Shown: positions 18,446 to 28,266 of the stretch, piece after piece | Layout of the letters: each line of letters opens with the position of its first letter | Numbering within the stretch: the stretch's first letter is position 1 | Origin: Chara braunii | Taxonomy: Eukaryota; Streptophyta; Charophyceae; Charales; Characeae | Assembly (NCBI GenBank): GCA_003427395.1 | Contig: BFEA01000028.1 | Location: 1,102,873 to 1,131,418 of the forward strand | Direction: 5' to 3' | Length of the DNA: 28,546 nucleotides | Notes under the pieces: model-generated | Databases searched by the model: none | What the model saw: only the letters and a program-made list of their open reading frames with translations | What the model was told of the DNA's origin: nothing | Translations under genes and position numbers: made by a program

Positions 18446-19830
18446 TCATGGAGATACGTTCCTTGTCGCTGTTGGAGCACACCATTTCTTCCAGGTCAGT
18501 TTGTTGTTTTTCACTGTCACGATTTTTCCCTGAAGTAGCCAGTCTCTCGTGAAGAGCCGTCTTCTGAGTGCGAGCCTTTCTGGGCTGCCTTTCGTAGTTG
18601 TCGTCACCCCCTCCATTTGCAACAAATCTCTGTTTCCGCCATCCTCAGCAGTATCCACACTTCTTCCCTTGCCACTTCTGATCCTTCAATTGTCTTGGCG
18701 GATCTCCTTTTCCAGATGACCCACAGAGCCAGTTTTCTGAGTAGGTGGAACCAGACCCCCTTGCCACCTTTAAGACTGTTGGGGTTGTGAGGAAGGAGTA
18801 GGATATCCTTGGGAGTGGTATTGGGGGGCGATGATGAGAAGAGGAGGGACCACAGGTCTCGGGCCTTGTTCCATATCCAGGTTGCTTCAGTGCAGTATAG
18901 GAGGCAGTGGGGAATGTCTTCTGGCATGTTGTCTTTTCACATAACGCATAGTTCTGAGTTGTCGAGGTCTGTGTGCTTTCTCCTCTTGTCGAGCCACTGG
19001 TTAACCGGAAGGACTGCCTGGGCTATTAGCCACTGCATGCCCCGAATTCTAACTGGTCTGATGGGCAAGTATTTTGCCCAGGGGATGAAGAAGGGGTCCG
19101 TCGACTCTAGGTTCAGGGTCTCTCTCCATCTTTCTTTTAGTTTGGGGTTCGAGTCTGTGGTCTGGAATCCTAGGTTGTACCCAAATTTTACGTCGTATTC
19201 GAATATCGTTCTCATTCTCCCGGACTCACCCTGCTTCCAGACCCACTCCTTTCGATCGAATTCAAGCTTTGCAATGCCGAGGTCAGGTTGGAAGATTTTT
19301 CAAGGTTTGGCCTCTGAGACCCTCACTTTTCTCAATAGGAAAGATTCAACCATCTCGCATTGGGGTTCCTTGTTCAGGATTACCATTTCCTGGGGGTTGT
19401 GGTTATCGATAGGAAAAAAAAAAGAAAAATCTGGAGAGGTAGCTGGATGCAGCGGTGCGGAAGACGAAACGGTATACTTTGTTGGGCAGGGTTTGGGATA
19501 TGAGTATACCCCAGTCTCCCGATTTTCATGAGAACGCATCTTTTAGTAGGGGGAACCACTGTTTTGGGATGCTCTGCTAAATTTGAGCTAGATTATCTGC
19601 GAGGGAGTGACAACCCTTTAATATGGGTCGGAGTTTTTGTTCGGTTAGCAAGTCTTCCTATTCTTTGCACATGTGTTTTATCTGCCACACTCCTTTCTCC
19701 ACACAGGATAGCCATCTCCGATCCTTCGTGCGTAGTGACCAGGTTGTGTCATTTGGGTCTTGGATCCAGGAGTTGCAGAATAGGGGTTGCCTCTTTTTTT
19801 CTTTTCTTTTCTTTTTTACCATGGGACAAA
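18446..19830 (-). pseudogene. LINE L5: divergent zf-RVT fragment, broken
   Basis: Minus-strand pieces run from about 19830 down. Post-RT codons have several stops (19830-19230), then FEYDVKFGYNLGFQTTD, RGMQWLIAQAVLPVNQWLDK (19215-18937), then PEDIPHCLLYCTEATWIWNK (18927-18604) and ALWVIWKRRSAKTIEG, ending near 18446. The order QW...LP..W, His-x4-Cys-like HCLLYC, then W.W is that of zf-RVT, but the residues differ from L1-L4, L6 and L7, so this is another LINE family or a much older copy. No tail motif or A tract follows it. It is bounded upstream by the A tail of L6 and downstream by the start of L4. Confidence 0.65.
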
Positions 19831-19835
19831 TGCTT

Positions 19836-19836
<1 letters not shown>

Positions 19837-19868
<32 letters not shown>

Positions 19869-20960
19869 GAAACTGGTCGAACGGGTGCTAGGGGTGCTGA
19901 TAAGAGCAGGCACCACTATCACTGTCGGGGGGCTCGATCTATTGGTGGGGAGCAGCACCTGCTGGGAATCGGGTCCAGCGTCCCTGTAGACAATGTCGAG
20001 TACAATGTAAACAATATGTGTGAACATGGTATGTCAGTATCCATTCAAGGGCCAGGTGGTAAGCAGCCCAGCCTAGTGTTCCTACGAGTTATCAATTATA
20101 CTAATATTGTTGTTGTAACCATCACTGTCGATTACTATCTATCTGTACATTGCATCATGTTGTTGTGTCTGTTGTGATCTGTTGTGATAAGCTGCAATAA
20201 GTTGTGATAAGCCCTTAAGACCTAGTGTTCGTCCTTCCTCATATTACCCAGGTTGTAGTCTGTAGTCTTGTGCGGAGTTGTAGCAGTGTGAAGTGTATTG
20301 TGTTAGTGTAAAGCAGATGTGGGCTGGCTTCCACCACCCTCTGTTCCCTCCCTCCCAAATACCCGTGGTGTTTATTACCATCTGAAGCTCATCTTGGTGT
20401 TCTCTGGTGTGATCTAGTGTGATGTGGGTGGGGTAGCTTCCGCCCACCTTATTCAATCCCCCCATCCCGGTGTGACTGCGACCTGCCTTGCCTTGCCCTT
20501 TGGTCTGTTGCTTGAGCCTTAAGAAGTGTCACGCAGCATCCCACCATTCCCATAATTGGGACACCATGGGACAGTCCAAAAGGCAGTGTTCCAGTGTGGC
20601 CCGATATTTGGGGGAGCTTTTCCCACAGAAGGAGCACAGTGGGGAGCACCCCTCGCTCTTCCAGGTTTAACCTTGATGTGATCCATTCCGGAGCTGGCAA
20701 GCATCGGTGGACGATTTGCCATTGGAGGGCTCAGAGGTTGGTTGGTCGTATACGCAAGTATGTAGTCCAGTTTTTGCAAAGGTCCTCTGTGTTGAGGGGT
20801 GAATCTCTGGCCCATTGGGATTTAATCGGGTTTAGGATTTGTATCTTTTTTCAGGCCAGCCTATAGCCATTTTTTACCGTGTATTGCCAAATGTGGAGTT
20901 CTCTTTCTCCCCCCATATCCCACTCCCATTCCCACGGGTCGAAGGGCAGCTGGCAAAGTG
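19837..20960 (-). mobile_element. LINE L6, short copy with 3' tail
   Basis: Minus-strand order: CQLPFDPWEWEWDMGGERE (about 20950), YTVKNGYRLA, LRALQWQIVHRCLPAPEWI, then zf-RVT with a frame change: LCSFCGKSSPKYRATLEHC, LLDCPMVSQLWEWWDA (about 20650-20525). The coding similarity stops there, and the last ~150 codons of the family are missing, apparently deleted. About 500 nt of 3' UTR follows, then the tail motif (19984-19932), a second stem-loop and a 28-nt A tract (T run 19837-19864). Another tail motif (20970-21022) abuts its 5' end. Confidence 0.75.
19932..19984 (-). repeat. 3'-tail motif copy 9 (L6), with second stem-loop
   Basis: CTGGA/CCCAG (one A-C mismatch at the closing pair) around CCCGATT, then GTGCTGCTCCCCACCAATAG and ATCGAGC. 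The second stem AGTGGTGC/GCACCCCT (one mismatch) has loop CTGCTCTTATCA. The A tract follows. Confidence 0.85.
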
Positions 20961-20969
20961 GCATGGCCG

Positions 20970-21022
20970 GCTCAGTCTATTCGTGGGGAGCAGCACTTGT
21001 TGGGAACCGTGCCCAGCGTCCC
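20970..21022 (-). repeat. 3'-tail motif copy 10
   Basis: Stem CTGGG/CCCAA (basal C-A mismatch) around CACGGTT, then the AGTGCTGCTCCCCACGAATA block. The sequence passes directly into L6 codons within about 25 nt, without an A tract, so this end was truncated or L6 inserted here. Confidence 0.75.
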
Positions 21023-21235
21023 ATATAGAGTTACACAAGTCATTTGAGATACCGTGGCAATTACCCGGCTTCGACTGAGAATCAATCTGAGAACTATTGA
21101 AGAAATTTAAGAGAATTAAAAAGAGATTGAAAAACTATGAATGACTACTGACCTCTTTTCGAATGCTCAGAACCCCTAGACTCCCAAACAAAACGTTCTA
21201 AAACTATCCAACACTGTCTTATTCTCTGCCGAGCT

Positions 21236-22005
21236 CTCCCAGGCCTCACACTCCCACCCGGCTAGGTTACAGAGCAACACGACTCGCCCTTGCTCCGGTC
21301 AGCATTGTCCCAACAGCAACCCTTGGTTGTCCCTTAGAATGGCCACCCCAAAGCACCCCCAGATCTCTCTACCAGGCCTCACGCTCCTAAAGTCAGCAGG
21401 TTACAAGGCGACATCGCAGCACCGGCTAGCGTCGTTCTGGCATCGAACAACCGCAGATCCATGAATGTACCATTATCAAACAGCCTAAAGCGAGTTGCTT
21501 GAAGTCCCCAGAATCCTAAAGCATTCTCAAAATCACCTGTTAACAAACCTTTTTTTGAAGATATCCTTGAGATACCGGGGCTATTACCCGTCTTGAGCTT
21601 TTTTTTTACAAGAACACTGAAATTTTGTGTCCCCCAAAGCTCGGATCAAAGATACATTCAGAAAAAACCACCTGCCTTAAGGCCTTTCAGCAGCCCAACC
21701 CTTACCTGCCTCACCCCTATATCCCGATGCCCAATCTTTACCAGGCCTCATGCCCCCAACTGCTAGGTTACAGAGTGGTACGACCCACCCCAGAATAACC
21801 CCCACCTGTTAGGCCACAGGGCAAAGCGACCTGCCCCGGCTCCGGCCAGCGTCGACTAGGCACCAGCTCACCAAAAGACACTAGAGTGCCTTCCACCCTC
21901 GACAACTCCCCAGATCTCTCTACCAGGTCTCATGCCCTCGCACAGCTCGAGTTACAGGGCAGCACGACCAAGCCCCAGCACCGACCAGCATCGTTCTGGC
22001 CTCGT
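21236..22005 (+). repeat. Five copies of a ~80 bp satellite-like motif
   Basis: The consensus ACCAGGCCTCAYGCYCC, then GCTAGGTTACAGRGCA-CACGAC, then CCGGCCAGCRTCGTTCTGGC recurs near 21236, 21368, 21738, 21805 and 21922. Three copies are preceded by CCCAGATCTCTCT or a similar word. Steps of about 117-132 bp, and 370 (about three units), suggest a decayed tandem array with a ~120 bp period. The flanks at 21023-21235 show no gene. Confidence 0.65.
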
Positions 22006-22054
22006 CTTTTCGCAAACCACCGGGACTCAGGACTAAGGCAACTAGCAGTCTGTC

Positions 22055-22138
22055 CAGTTGATGTGGCTTAGTGGTTAGAGCACCGATTGGAAATGCACAT
22101 TGTGGTATGAGGTTGCGGGTTCAAAACTCAATTGCAAC
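22055..22138 (+). other. tRNA-like segment (A and B boxes), Ser-like; SINE head or pseudo-tRNA
   Basis: A box TGGCTTAGTGG (22064-22074) with the D-arm continuation TTAGAGC; B box GGTTCAAAACT (22118-22128). The 54-nt spacing suits a long-variable-arm (Ser/Leu) tRNA, and TTGGAAA occupies the anticodon-loop position (GGA, Ser-like). The anticodon and T stems do not pair properly, so it is not a functional tRNA. A tRNA-derived SINE head is the best reading. Confidence 0.55.
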
Positions 22139-22361
22139 CTTGCGCATGGACACCAACAGGGCGTTAGATTGACGCACAACTAGGCACACTCCCTTGGGCT
22201 GACGCATGGTACTATTACAGACACTGCATGCGCACTACCCAAGGGTTGTTCATGATGTTGTATGCTGGTTTTGGGTTTCACATGGGTTGCTTGCAGGTGT
22301 TGGTCTTGGGTGTTCTGTTGATCTCCCCAGTCTAGCATATATCACGTTCGTGCCATTTCCA

Positions 22362-22432
22362 CTAACCGTTCACATGGTAGAGTCATACAATTACATGTTT
22401 CAAGGTCATGGGTTCGAGCTTGGTTCGGATCT
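22362..22432 (+). other. Second tRNA-like segment
   Basis: D-arm-like TTCACATGGTAGAGTC (22369-22384) and B box GGTTCGAGCT (22411-22420), at normal tRNA spacing. The T stem is degenerate and no acceptor stem pairs. It lies about 300 bp downstream of the first tRNA-like segment, in the same orientation. Confidence 0.5.
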
Positions 22433-22476
22433 TGGGGGGGTCCTTGTCCAACTTACCCCGTTGTCTCTTCAATATA

Positions 22477-22690
22477 CACACATGATGCTGCCTATACATC
22501 TCAATACATTGATTAACAGAGCACACACAACCTTCGGGCATATACATAGCTTGCGAATTATACATGGCCTATGGGCTACATACACAAGTTCCACACATAG
22601 TGTTGTCTGTACATCTTCATACATAGATACAAGAAGCATACACAGCCTTCGGGTATACCCATACATTGCGAACTACACAACTATCAGACT
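22477..22690. repeat. Two tandem ~115 bp units
   Basis: The units start at 22477 and 22592. Both carry CACACAT..TG.TG.C.. TACATCT, then ACACAACCTTCGGGCATA (CAGCCTTCGGGTATA in the second), then TTGCGAAYTA. By eye about 75% of positions agree. It may be the body of the tRNA-related element upstream. Confidence 0.7.
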
Positions 22691-23271
22691 GGGGGGGTCT
22701 AGTCACTGGGTGGGGTCTACTATCTGTGGTAGGGACAGGTATGGGCCACCGCAGTTTCTACTGATATTCGGGTAGAACTGTCTAGTGGATATATATAAGG
22801 CTTAGACCCTGGGGTAAGGGTAGGGGTATAAGTCGCTCAGGCCAGTCCGAGTTCCGTCTGGCCTTGGGTAAGCTAGGGGAAGGACGGTAAGACTGCTTCA
22901 ATGGGTGCTACCCTGTCTGAAACCTAGGGCCCAGAGTCTCTTGGGGCCTGTAGTAGATTGTCTGGGCCTGGCGTCCGAAGTTCCCGTTCGACAAGGCTCA
23001 TCTGATTCCACTTCCACTAGGGCTGCACAACCTATCAGCCCTGGTGCCTATCACTGTTGTTCGGTCCAAGTTACCTGCCAATTGGTAAGGTAATGGTCCT
23101 GAGTGCTGGTCACACTAAGGTAGGATAGTGGGATAGGGGGTGCGCTAGGAGTATTGAGGTGAGGATGGGATGAAAGGTGGTCTCATATTCCAGGACACAC
23201 ACGGCCTACTGCTCCAGGTGATCACTGTGTACTCAGTGACTGGCCTCTACAATACTATGAACTTTCGTATT
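22691..23271. other. Unassigned sequence
   Basis: No gene visible. A TATATATAA word at 22790-22798 is TATA-box-like, but I see no gene behind it to support a promoter. Confidence 0.4.
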
Positions 23272-23294
23272 AAAAAAAAAAAAAAAAAAAAAAA
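23272..23294 (+). repeat. A tract (23 nt)
   Basis: A pure A run on the plus strand, consistent with a retroposed 3' end. No tail motif occurs in the preceding sequence, so the source element is not identified. Confidence 0.8.
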
Positions 23295-23299
23295 GCAAA

Positions 23300-24090
23300 T
23301 AGTTGTCAAGCCACCAATCAGCACCATAGTTGTAGATCTCATTATTTGTCTCCTTCATGCACTGGTTGCAGATATCCCCCCAACAAACCCCCTGAACCCT
23401 ACTCCGGCAAGTCTTACCACGATGAAGCCACCACCTCCACTGCTGTTGTACCCTATTACAACCCTGTAGGCGAGCCCCTTCGTCGCAAAGCGCGTCATCT
23501 CCCGCCATCACAACCACCACAACCCCCTACCTCCAGCACCAAACCTTGGAAGAAATTTTCAATAAAAAAAAATTAGGAAAATCAGGCACAAAAAATCCCG
23601 AAAAATCATATGAACATTCCAACGCCCACTATTCCCACAGGGAGAGGGGAAGAGAGGGAGAAGAACAACCCTCTCTCCCCATGGAAACTCCAGTGTCTAT
23701 TGAGGTCTCAGATACATGTAAAGGGGTCACAAGAGTCAAAGGGATTACTCCTCTCCCCACAAAAACGACCCCCTGTTTGTTTACTGCCTCCGCGGGAAGG
23801 CACCCCCTCGCCTCCCCGCCCCGGTTCAAAACAACCCCTAGAATATCCATCCTGCTCCCTCAGTCGCATACAATACCTCCTAAAGTATGCCCCCGCAAAG
23901 CAGAAGATCCCCCTTCCTTCCTGCCCCACCCCCTCCAAGCGGAACAACCCTCTCAACTCTCGCCCTGCTGACATCAGCACCCCTTGTCCTCTCTCCCCAA
24001 CCACCAAGATGATCCGACCTGAAGATCGCACCACCCACCTTGTGTAACCCTCGCAGGGAGGGACTCCAAACCTAAAGGAGATATTCATTC
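23300..24090 (+). pseudogene. Proline-rich ORF debris, origin unknown
   Basis: Two overlapping plus-strand frames (23546-23971 and 23610-24047) and a shorter earlier one (23346-23576) are rich in Pro, Thr, Ser and Lys, with a basic patch NKKKLGKSGTKNPEKSYE. There is no zinc knuckle and no recognisable domain. The position upstream of L7 on the same strand, with a charged, Pro-rich composition, would suit a LINE ORF1 or gag-like linker. C-rich bias alone could equally give these frames. I treat it as possible debris rather than a gene. Confidence 0.25.
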
Positions 24091-24099
24091 CAACACCTC

Positions 24100-24588
24100 T
24101 GACCCCGATCTCACAACATCACAGGTTGAGACTCCCTTGTTAAAAAGTAGTAAAAACAACAAACTAAGACTAATTACTTGAGTAAAAACTTTGAAAAATC
24201 CCACGTCGCATTTAAAATTTTTACGAGTTATGCAAACGAAGGTTGAATCATGAATTTAGCATCAAATTCGGGAAATCCATCGAGATGAAGATAAGACTGA
24301 AGATAGGATTCGATAAGATCTAAGAAAACAAATAGGAAAACAAAATAGGGAATCGATTCTGATGTCCGAACGGACTTACGACTCTGATTTCTAGAATCCC
24401 AAAGTTCAAGAAATCACTCAGACAGTAAATCATGAAATGCTAAGCAGAAAAACAAATCGACAATCAATTGTGTATGAGAGAAACCCTAACGATTCTAAAA
24501 CCAGATCGCGAAATCAAGAAGAAGAATTATGAACTACCAATTGAGATCAACTAAGAAATCAGAATTACCATCCATTTTTTTTTTTTTT
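24100..24588. other. AT-rich island; minus strand resembles a plant 5' leader
   Basis: A-rich on the plus strand and clearly different in composition from the neighbours. The minus strand contains CTTCTTCTTGATTTCGCGAT and a TTAGGGTTT (telo-box-like) word near 24480, as often seen in plant leaders and 5' introns. No coding exon was found. The T run at 24574-24587 abuts L7. Confidence 0.4.
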
Positions 24589-25916
24589 AAATTCCCATAT
24601 CAGAGGACTGGGTGCGCATTTTGCAAAGGGGATCGAGACTCCGGAAAGGGGACTGGATTGCAATGACGGGGGATAATGAGAATGTGGGTAAGGAGATGGA
24701 ACTACGAGAGGACGAGGTGTGGGTAACCCTTTTCCATCGGGGATTGGATAATCGTCTTGCAAGGTATTTGCACGATGAGAAGAGAAGGTGGCCGAAGGCG
24801 GACACGTTTAAAATTAGGGCAGTGGGGGAACAAGAGGAATGGGTAGCTTTCCTCTCGAAAATTCCGCTTGCCAAACTTCTAGCGGGTCAAGAGGAATGGG
24901 TAGCTTTCCTCCCGGAAATCCCGCTTGCCAAACTCCCCATCGACCCGCTGGAATGGCAATGGCGCCCGTCCGACAAGATCAGATCTGGGAAAGTCAAGAA
25001 ACTATTCGATCTGTCTGTGAGGTTACATACCGGCTTCTCAGATCTCGGGTTGATCTTAGAAGCACCGTGCGGGAGCGCTGGATGCCTCAGCTGAATGTGG
25101 GAAGGGAATGTCTCCGCCCCATCCGATGGTTCACCGCCACAAAGGTCAGACCAGCAAAGATGGTCTCCCTGCAATGGCAGATAGAACACCACTGCCTCCC
25201 CACAAACGATTGGCTGATTGACCGAACAAATTTGGAACAAAAGGGTTTAGCCACACCATGGTGCTTGTCCTGTCTGACAGTCTTTCCTGCCCGCAAGATC
25301 CCCAAGACCATAGAGCACATTTTTCTACAATGTGATCCTCACTTGGCGCCGGTGGGACAGGATTTGGAGGTCACTGGGTATAGAGTCCGAATGGCCATGG
25401 GACTGGAGAGCGCTTCTATGTGAAACATGACTCCCGCCTACAAGCAACATTTTTGAAGAGAATATTTTAAAGATCGGGAGGAGGGCCGTTTTTTGGGCTG
25501 TTTGGAGGAAACGATGTATATTATGCATTGAAAAAGTAAGGTTAGAGGACGGGGAAATGACCGAGCTAATCAAACAACATGTCCAGGATGAACTTACAAT
25601 ACAATGGCAGATAGTAAAAACTAAACCGGATAGAACTCATACCAAAAAGGACATAACACAGGCTATTGAGCAATTCTCAAGGGATTGGTTGGGAAGTGAC
25701 CAAGGGGGTAGAGTAACTTATGTTCATTGGGAAGGAGGCAGTCTCCCAGAATGTGGAGAGGAGGAGGATAATATGAGACAAGACTACAACATCTGCTTTC
25801 AAGACTCGACTAAGGTGGATGCAGCAATACTGATGCGCTCCCCCTCGGACTTCCCTGACCCCTTTCTGCCTCATGGTCTATCAATGGTGGATCTCCAGTG
25901 GTATGAACTACAATGA
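24589..25916 (+). pseudogene. L7 ORF2 C-terminal half with zf-RVT, frameshifted
   Basis: Pieces: WVRILQRGSRLRKGDWIAM (24600-24665), a duplicated segment, then LAKLPIDPLEWQWRPSD (to about 24975). A frameshift leads into YRLLRSRVDLRSTVRERW, then LQWQIEHHCLPTNDWLIDR, TPWCLSCLT and IEHIFLQCD (to 25423), giving Cys-x2-Cys...His-x4-Cys. The Trp-rich stretch after it is frameshifted (25340-25556; AVFWAVWRKRCI can be read in one frame). The last block, 25557-25916, has QFSRDWLGSDQGG and FPDPFLPHGLSMVDLQW and ends in a stop. It is closest by eye to L3 and L4. It is not functional. Confidence 0.8.
24831..24944 (+). repeat. 57 bp in-frame tandem duplication inside L7 ORF2
   Basis: Two units start at 24831 and 24888, encoding QEEWVAFLSKIPLAKLLAG and QEEWVAFLPEIPLAKLP. 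It keeps the frame and is absent from L3 and L4 at the same place (a single LPIDPLEW or LPFDPHE segment), so it arose in this copy or its recent lineage. Confidence 0.85.
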
Positions 25917-26094
25917 GGGGGAGATAGGCACAACGAAGATTGCAACTGCCATAAGAAGGGGGCTGGATGGTCATATAGTTTTGGAGGTGTCAAAAAATAT
26001 TCAGTGGCTATTGCATAAAGTTGCTAGCCGCTATGGAATGGAACACAGGGAGCGATAGTGGGGGATAGGATGAAAAATGTTCTCTCACGAGTAA

Positions 26095-26141
26095 CCTGCA
26101 CAGTCAATCCTCTGGAGGACAGAGTAATCAATGATGGCAGG
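26095..26141 (-). repeat. Two-stem structured element, copy 3 (L7 3' UTR)
   Basis: Outer stem CCTGC/GCAGG, inner stem CTCTG/CAGAG with a changed loop, and the conserved words CATTGATTACTC and GAGGATTGACTG, read on the minus strand. It is antisense to L7, as copy 2 is antisense to L4. Confidence 0.65.
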
Positions 26142-26229
26142 TGTCTTACTCAGTTGTATTTCCTGATACTTTCCTGATAAAAAAAAAAAAGGATTAGGCC
26201 ACGTGTCAGAGCAGGCAGTGCACTGAGGG

Positions 26230-26318
26230 TTGGCATCGGGGTCGCTTGTGTGATTGATTGTCAGGGCAGGCGAAGAAGCGACGATTGGCACCAGGGCCGC
26301 CTGTGTGATTGATTGGTG
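26230..26318. repeat. 55 bp direct repeat, two copies
   Basis: TTGGCATCGGGGTCGCTTGT then GTGATTGATTG, and TTGGCACCAGGGCCGCCTGT then GTGATTGATTG, offset by 55 bp. Confidence 0.7.
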
Positions 26319-26775
26319 CTCTGCCACGTTTTTTGACTGATTAATTAGGTTAGCATGTGGCTATTAATTTGGGTAATCTGTGTCAACTGTGCCCCCCACT
26401 TGAATGGATTCGTGGATTATGAGGATCGTGGAGGGGATACGGTGCACCTTACACAATAGAGTGCAATGGGGGAACCGGGCTACCGTCCAAGGTTTTGCTA
26501 TAATTGATTTTCTAAAGCCCCCTATTCTGAATGGCCCTCCCCCCCGGGTGTTGCAAGAGTGATTCTGTAGGTGATGACGGATTCAGACTAGGGATAAGAT
26601 GTTAGACAGCGATGGCCAATTAATCCCCTCAGTTGAGGGCAATCAATGCTGCTCATCGAATTAATGATGTGTGCCTGTGTGTCGATTCAGGTGAGCACTC
26701 AGGTTTATAGTAGGATGGACACGTGGCACGGTTACATAACCCTTGTTTACAAACTGCCCCTTTCGCAAATGTTGA

Positions 26776-26916
26776 GGGACGCTGGACCCGCTTTCCAGCA
26801 GGTGTTGCTCCCCACCAATAGATGGAGCCTCCCCGAGAATGCTCGTGGTGTCTGCTCTTATCAGCACCCCTAGCACTCACTCAAGTTGTTTAAAAAAAAA
26901 AAAAAAAAAAAAAAAA
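26776..26916 (+). repeat. 3'-tail motif copy 11 with second stem-loop and A tract
   Basis: GGGACG, stem CTGGA/TCCAG around CCCGCTT, CAGGTGTTGCTCCCCACCAA and TAGATGGAGC. The second stem GGTGT/GCACC, with flanking GCT/AGC, has loop CTGCTCTTATCA, nearly as in copy 9. A 25-nt A tract follows at 26892-26916. Confidence 0.88.
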
Positions 26917-27261
26917 TCAAGACCTAAAACTCAAGCTCAACAAAAATAGGTCATGCCACAAAAATTTACTAGAGATTTCGTCGTTGCGTGAAGTCACCTT
27001 GAAAACCTGAAGTCTCGGTTCGTGCAATCCATCACGTAGCGCTCCACTCTCGCAGTCACTTGATCCGGTTGCCCCGACGTTGTAGAGTCCAAACTCAGCC
27101 CCTGCCTCTTCCTGTGAGAGGAACACTATCGCCTCCCCATAGCCCGTGCTAATATAGCCCCTTGGCAAGCTGCACTGACCAGAAGAGAATTGGTAGGACA
27201 CAATCACCTCCTTATCACTGCCCATATGCGATTGTGTTGTGAGAAACCACGTCAAGCTCAA
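26917..27261 (-). CDS. Hypothetical ORF, about 114 residues
   Basis: I do not recognise it. Its composition is balanced and protein-like (YISTGYGEAIVFLSQEEAG, then EFGLYNVGATGSSD, then EPRLQVFKVTSRND). It has no zinc motif and no membrane helix. It ends against the A tract of the element at 26776-26916, and a microsatellite starts just upstream at 27268. It may be an exon or gene fragment into which the retroelement landed, or a chance frame. Confidence 0.25.
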   Translation of the reverse strand: MSLTWFLTTQSHMGSDKEVIVSYQFSSGQCSLPRGYISTGYGEAIVFLSQEEAGAEFGLYNVGATGSSDCESGALRDGLHEPRLQVFKVTSRNDEISSKFLWHDLFLLSLSFRS

Positions 27262-27267
27262 GCTATT

Positions 27268-27396
27268 GTACTCTACTCTACTCTGCTCTACTTTACTCTA
27301 CTCTACGACACTCTACTCTATGACACTCTATTGTACTCTATCATACTCTACGACACTCTACGACACTCTAGTACACTCTACGACACTCTATGGTAC
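27268..27396. repeat. CTCTA-based microsatellite
   Basis: Pentamer CTCTA units (CTCTACTCTA) grade into 10 bp units such as CTCTACGACA and CTCTATGACA over about 130 bp. Confidence 0.9.
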
Positions 27397-27422
27397 TTTC
27401 TTCACCGTTTTGGTACTTTTGG

Positions 27423-27464
27423 TTGCGGGTGTAGCACGCACCGCCACCCCGCAGACGCTTAGGT
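27423..27464 (+). other. Possible Helitron 3'-end relic
   Basis: TGCGGGTG...CACCCCGCA can pair (one bulged C) and is followed by GACGCTTAGGT. The segment CCGCA-RCGCTTAG is shared with the clearer end at 28426-28450. The terminal CTRR is imperfect here. Confidence 0.4.
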
Positions 27465-28266
27465 ATTCGTCAATTAAACTCAGACTTTGTAGTCAGTTTT
27501 AGGCTATTTTTTATTACCTTGTGAATTTTTTTTTTTTTTTTAAGTCTGTCTCAATTTATGCGAGTGGTCCATGTGAGGTTGGGACTTAAACCAGGTGGAT
27601 GATTTTAGTAGGTAGAAGAGTACTAATGTGGACAATATGGAAAAGAAGGTGCACATATGAGATGGAAGGAACACGTTTGGATGAGTTGGAATTCAGTAAT
27701 CTATTATACAACAAGTACAAACAATAATGATCTCTAACTGGGAAAAGGTCAAAGAAAAAATTACAAACCTTTCAACCAAATGTGATATTCTGTATAATAT
27801 TCACAACTTCAACAAATGCTGGCTTGGCGGAAACTAAGGGGGGAAATTGGGTAAGGTGAAGTGAGAGGGAAGACAGGGTGGGGCCTAAGAGGCGTTGGAT
27901 ATGAATTATCATTTAATTTTCAAGAAGTGGTGTATACATAGCAGTGAGATGTCGGTCTCTAGGGTTCGTCATAGCCAGATAACAGATCGCAGACTCTGAT
28001 GTTGATCCGACTATTTTCGTAAAACCCCTTTCAGAATTCCCAGATCCCGTTCCGCCCTCTAAACTCAGTATGGTACCCAAGACTGGGTATGGGTATAAAT
28101 GAAACGGACTGGTATCAAGAGATAAATGGGCTTCAACGGGATCAATAGTCATGGAAATAGTGTTAGGGATGCACATTAATCTGGCGCCTTGTTTCAGGTA
28201 AAGAGGCACTTGAGGAGTTCCGGTTCTCAGTATGTGATGTGTTTCTCAACCTGCAATGCATCTCAG
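27465..28266. other. Unassigned sequence
   Basis: It contains a T run at 27525-27541. A minus-strand frame of about 98 codons (27913-28209) has mixed composition and no recognisable domain. I do not call it a gene. Confidence 0.4.

Larger units (their letters stand above)
24589..26916 (+). mobile_element. LINE L7, 5'-truncated, plus strand
   Basis: Plus-strand order: post-RT codons from 24589, zf-RVT at about 25160-25345, C-terminus to the stop near 25916, a two-stem element (26095-26141), and an A tract at 26179-26190. Further downstream lie a 55 bp duplication, the tail motif (26776-26828), a second stem-loop and a 25-nt A tract (26892-26916). The end is ambiguous: L7 may stop at 26190, with the tail motif belonging to a separate short element, or extend to 26916 with a long 3' UTR. 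Confidence 0.65.

Noticed and set aside
22055-22138. Functional tRNA-Ser gene
   Set aside because: Anticodon and T stems do not pair, and the acceptor stem is not recognisable.
22790-22798. TATA box of a promoter
   Set aside because: No gene follows, and AT words of this kind are expected by chance.
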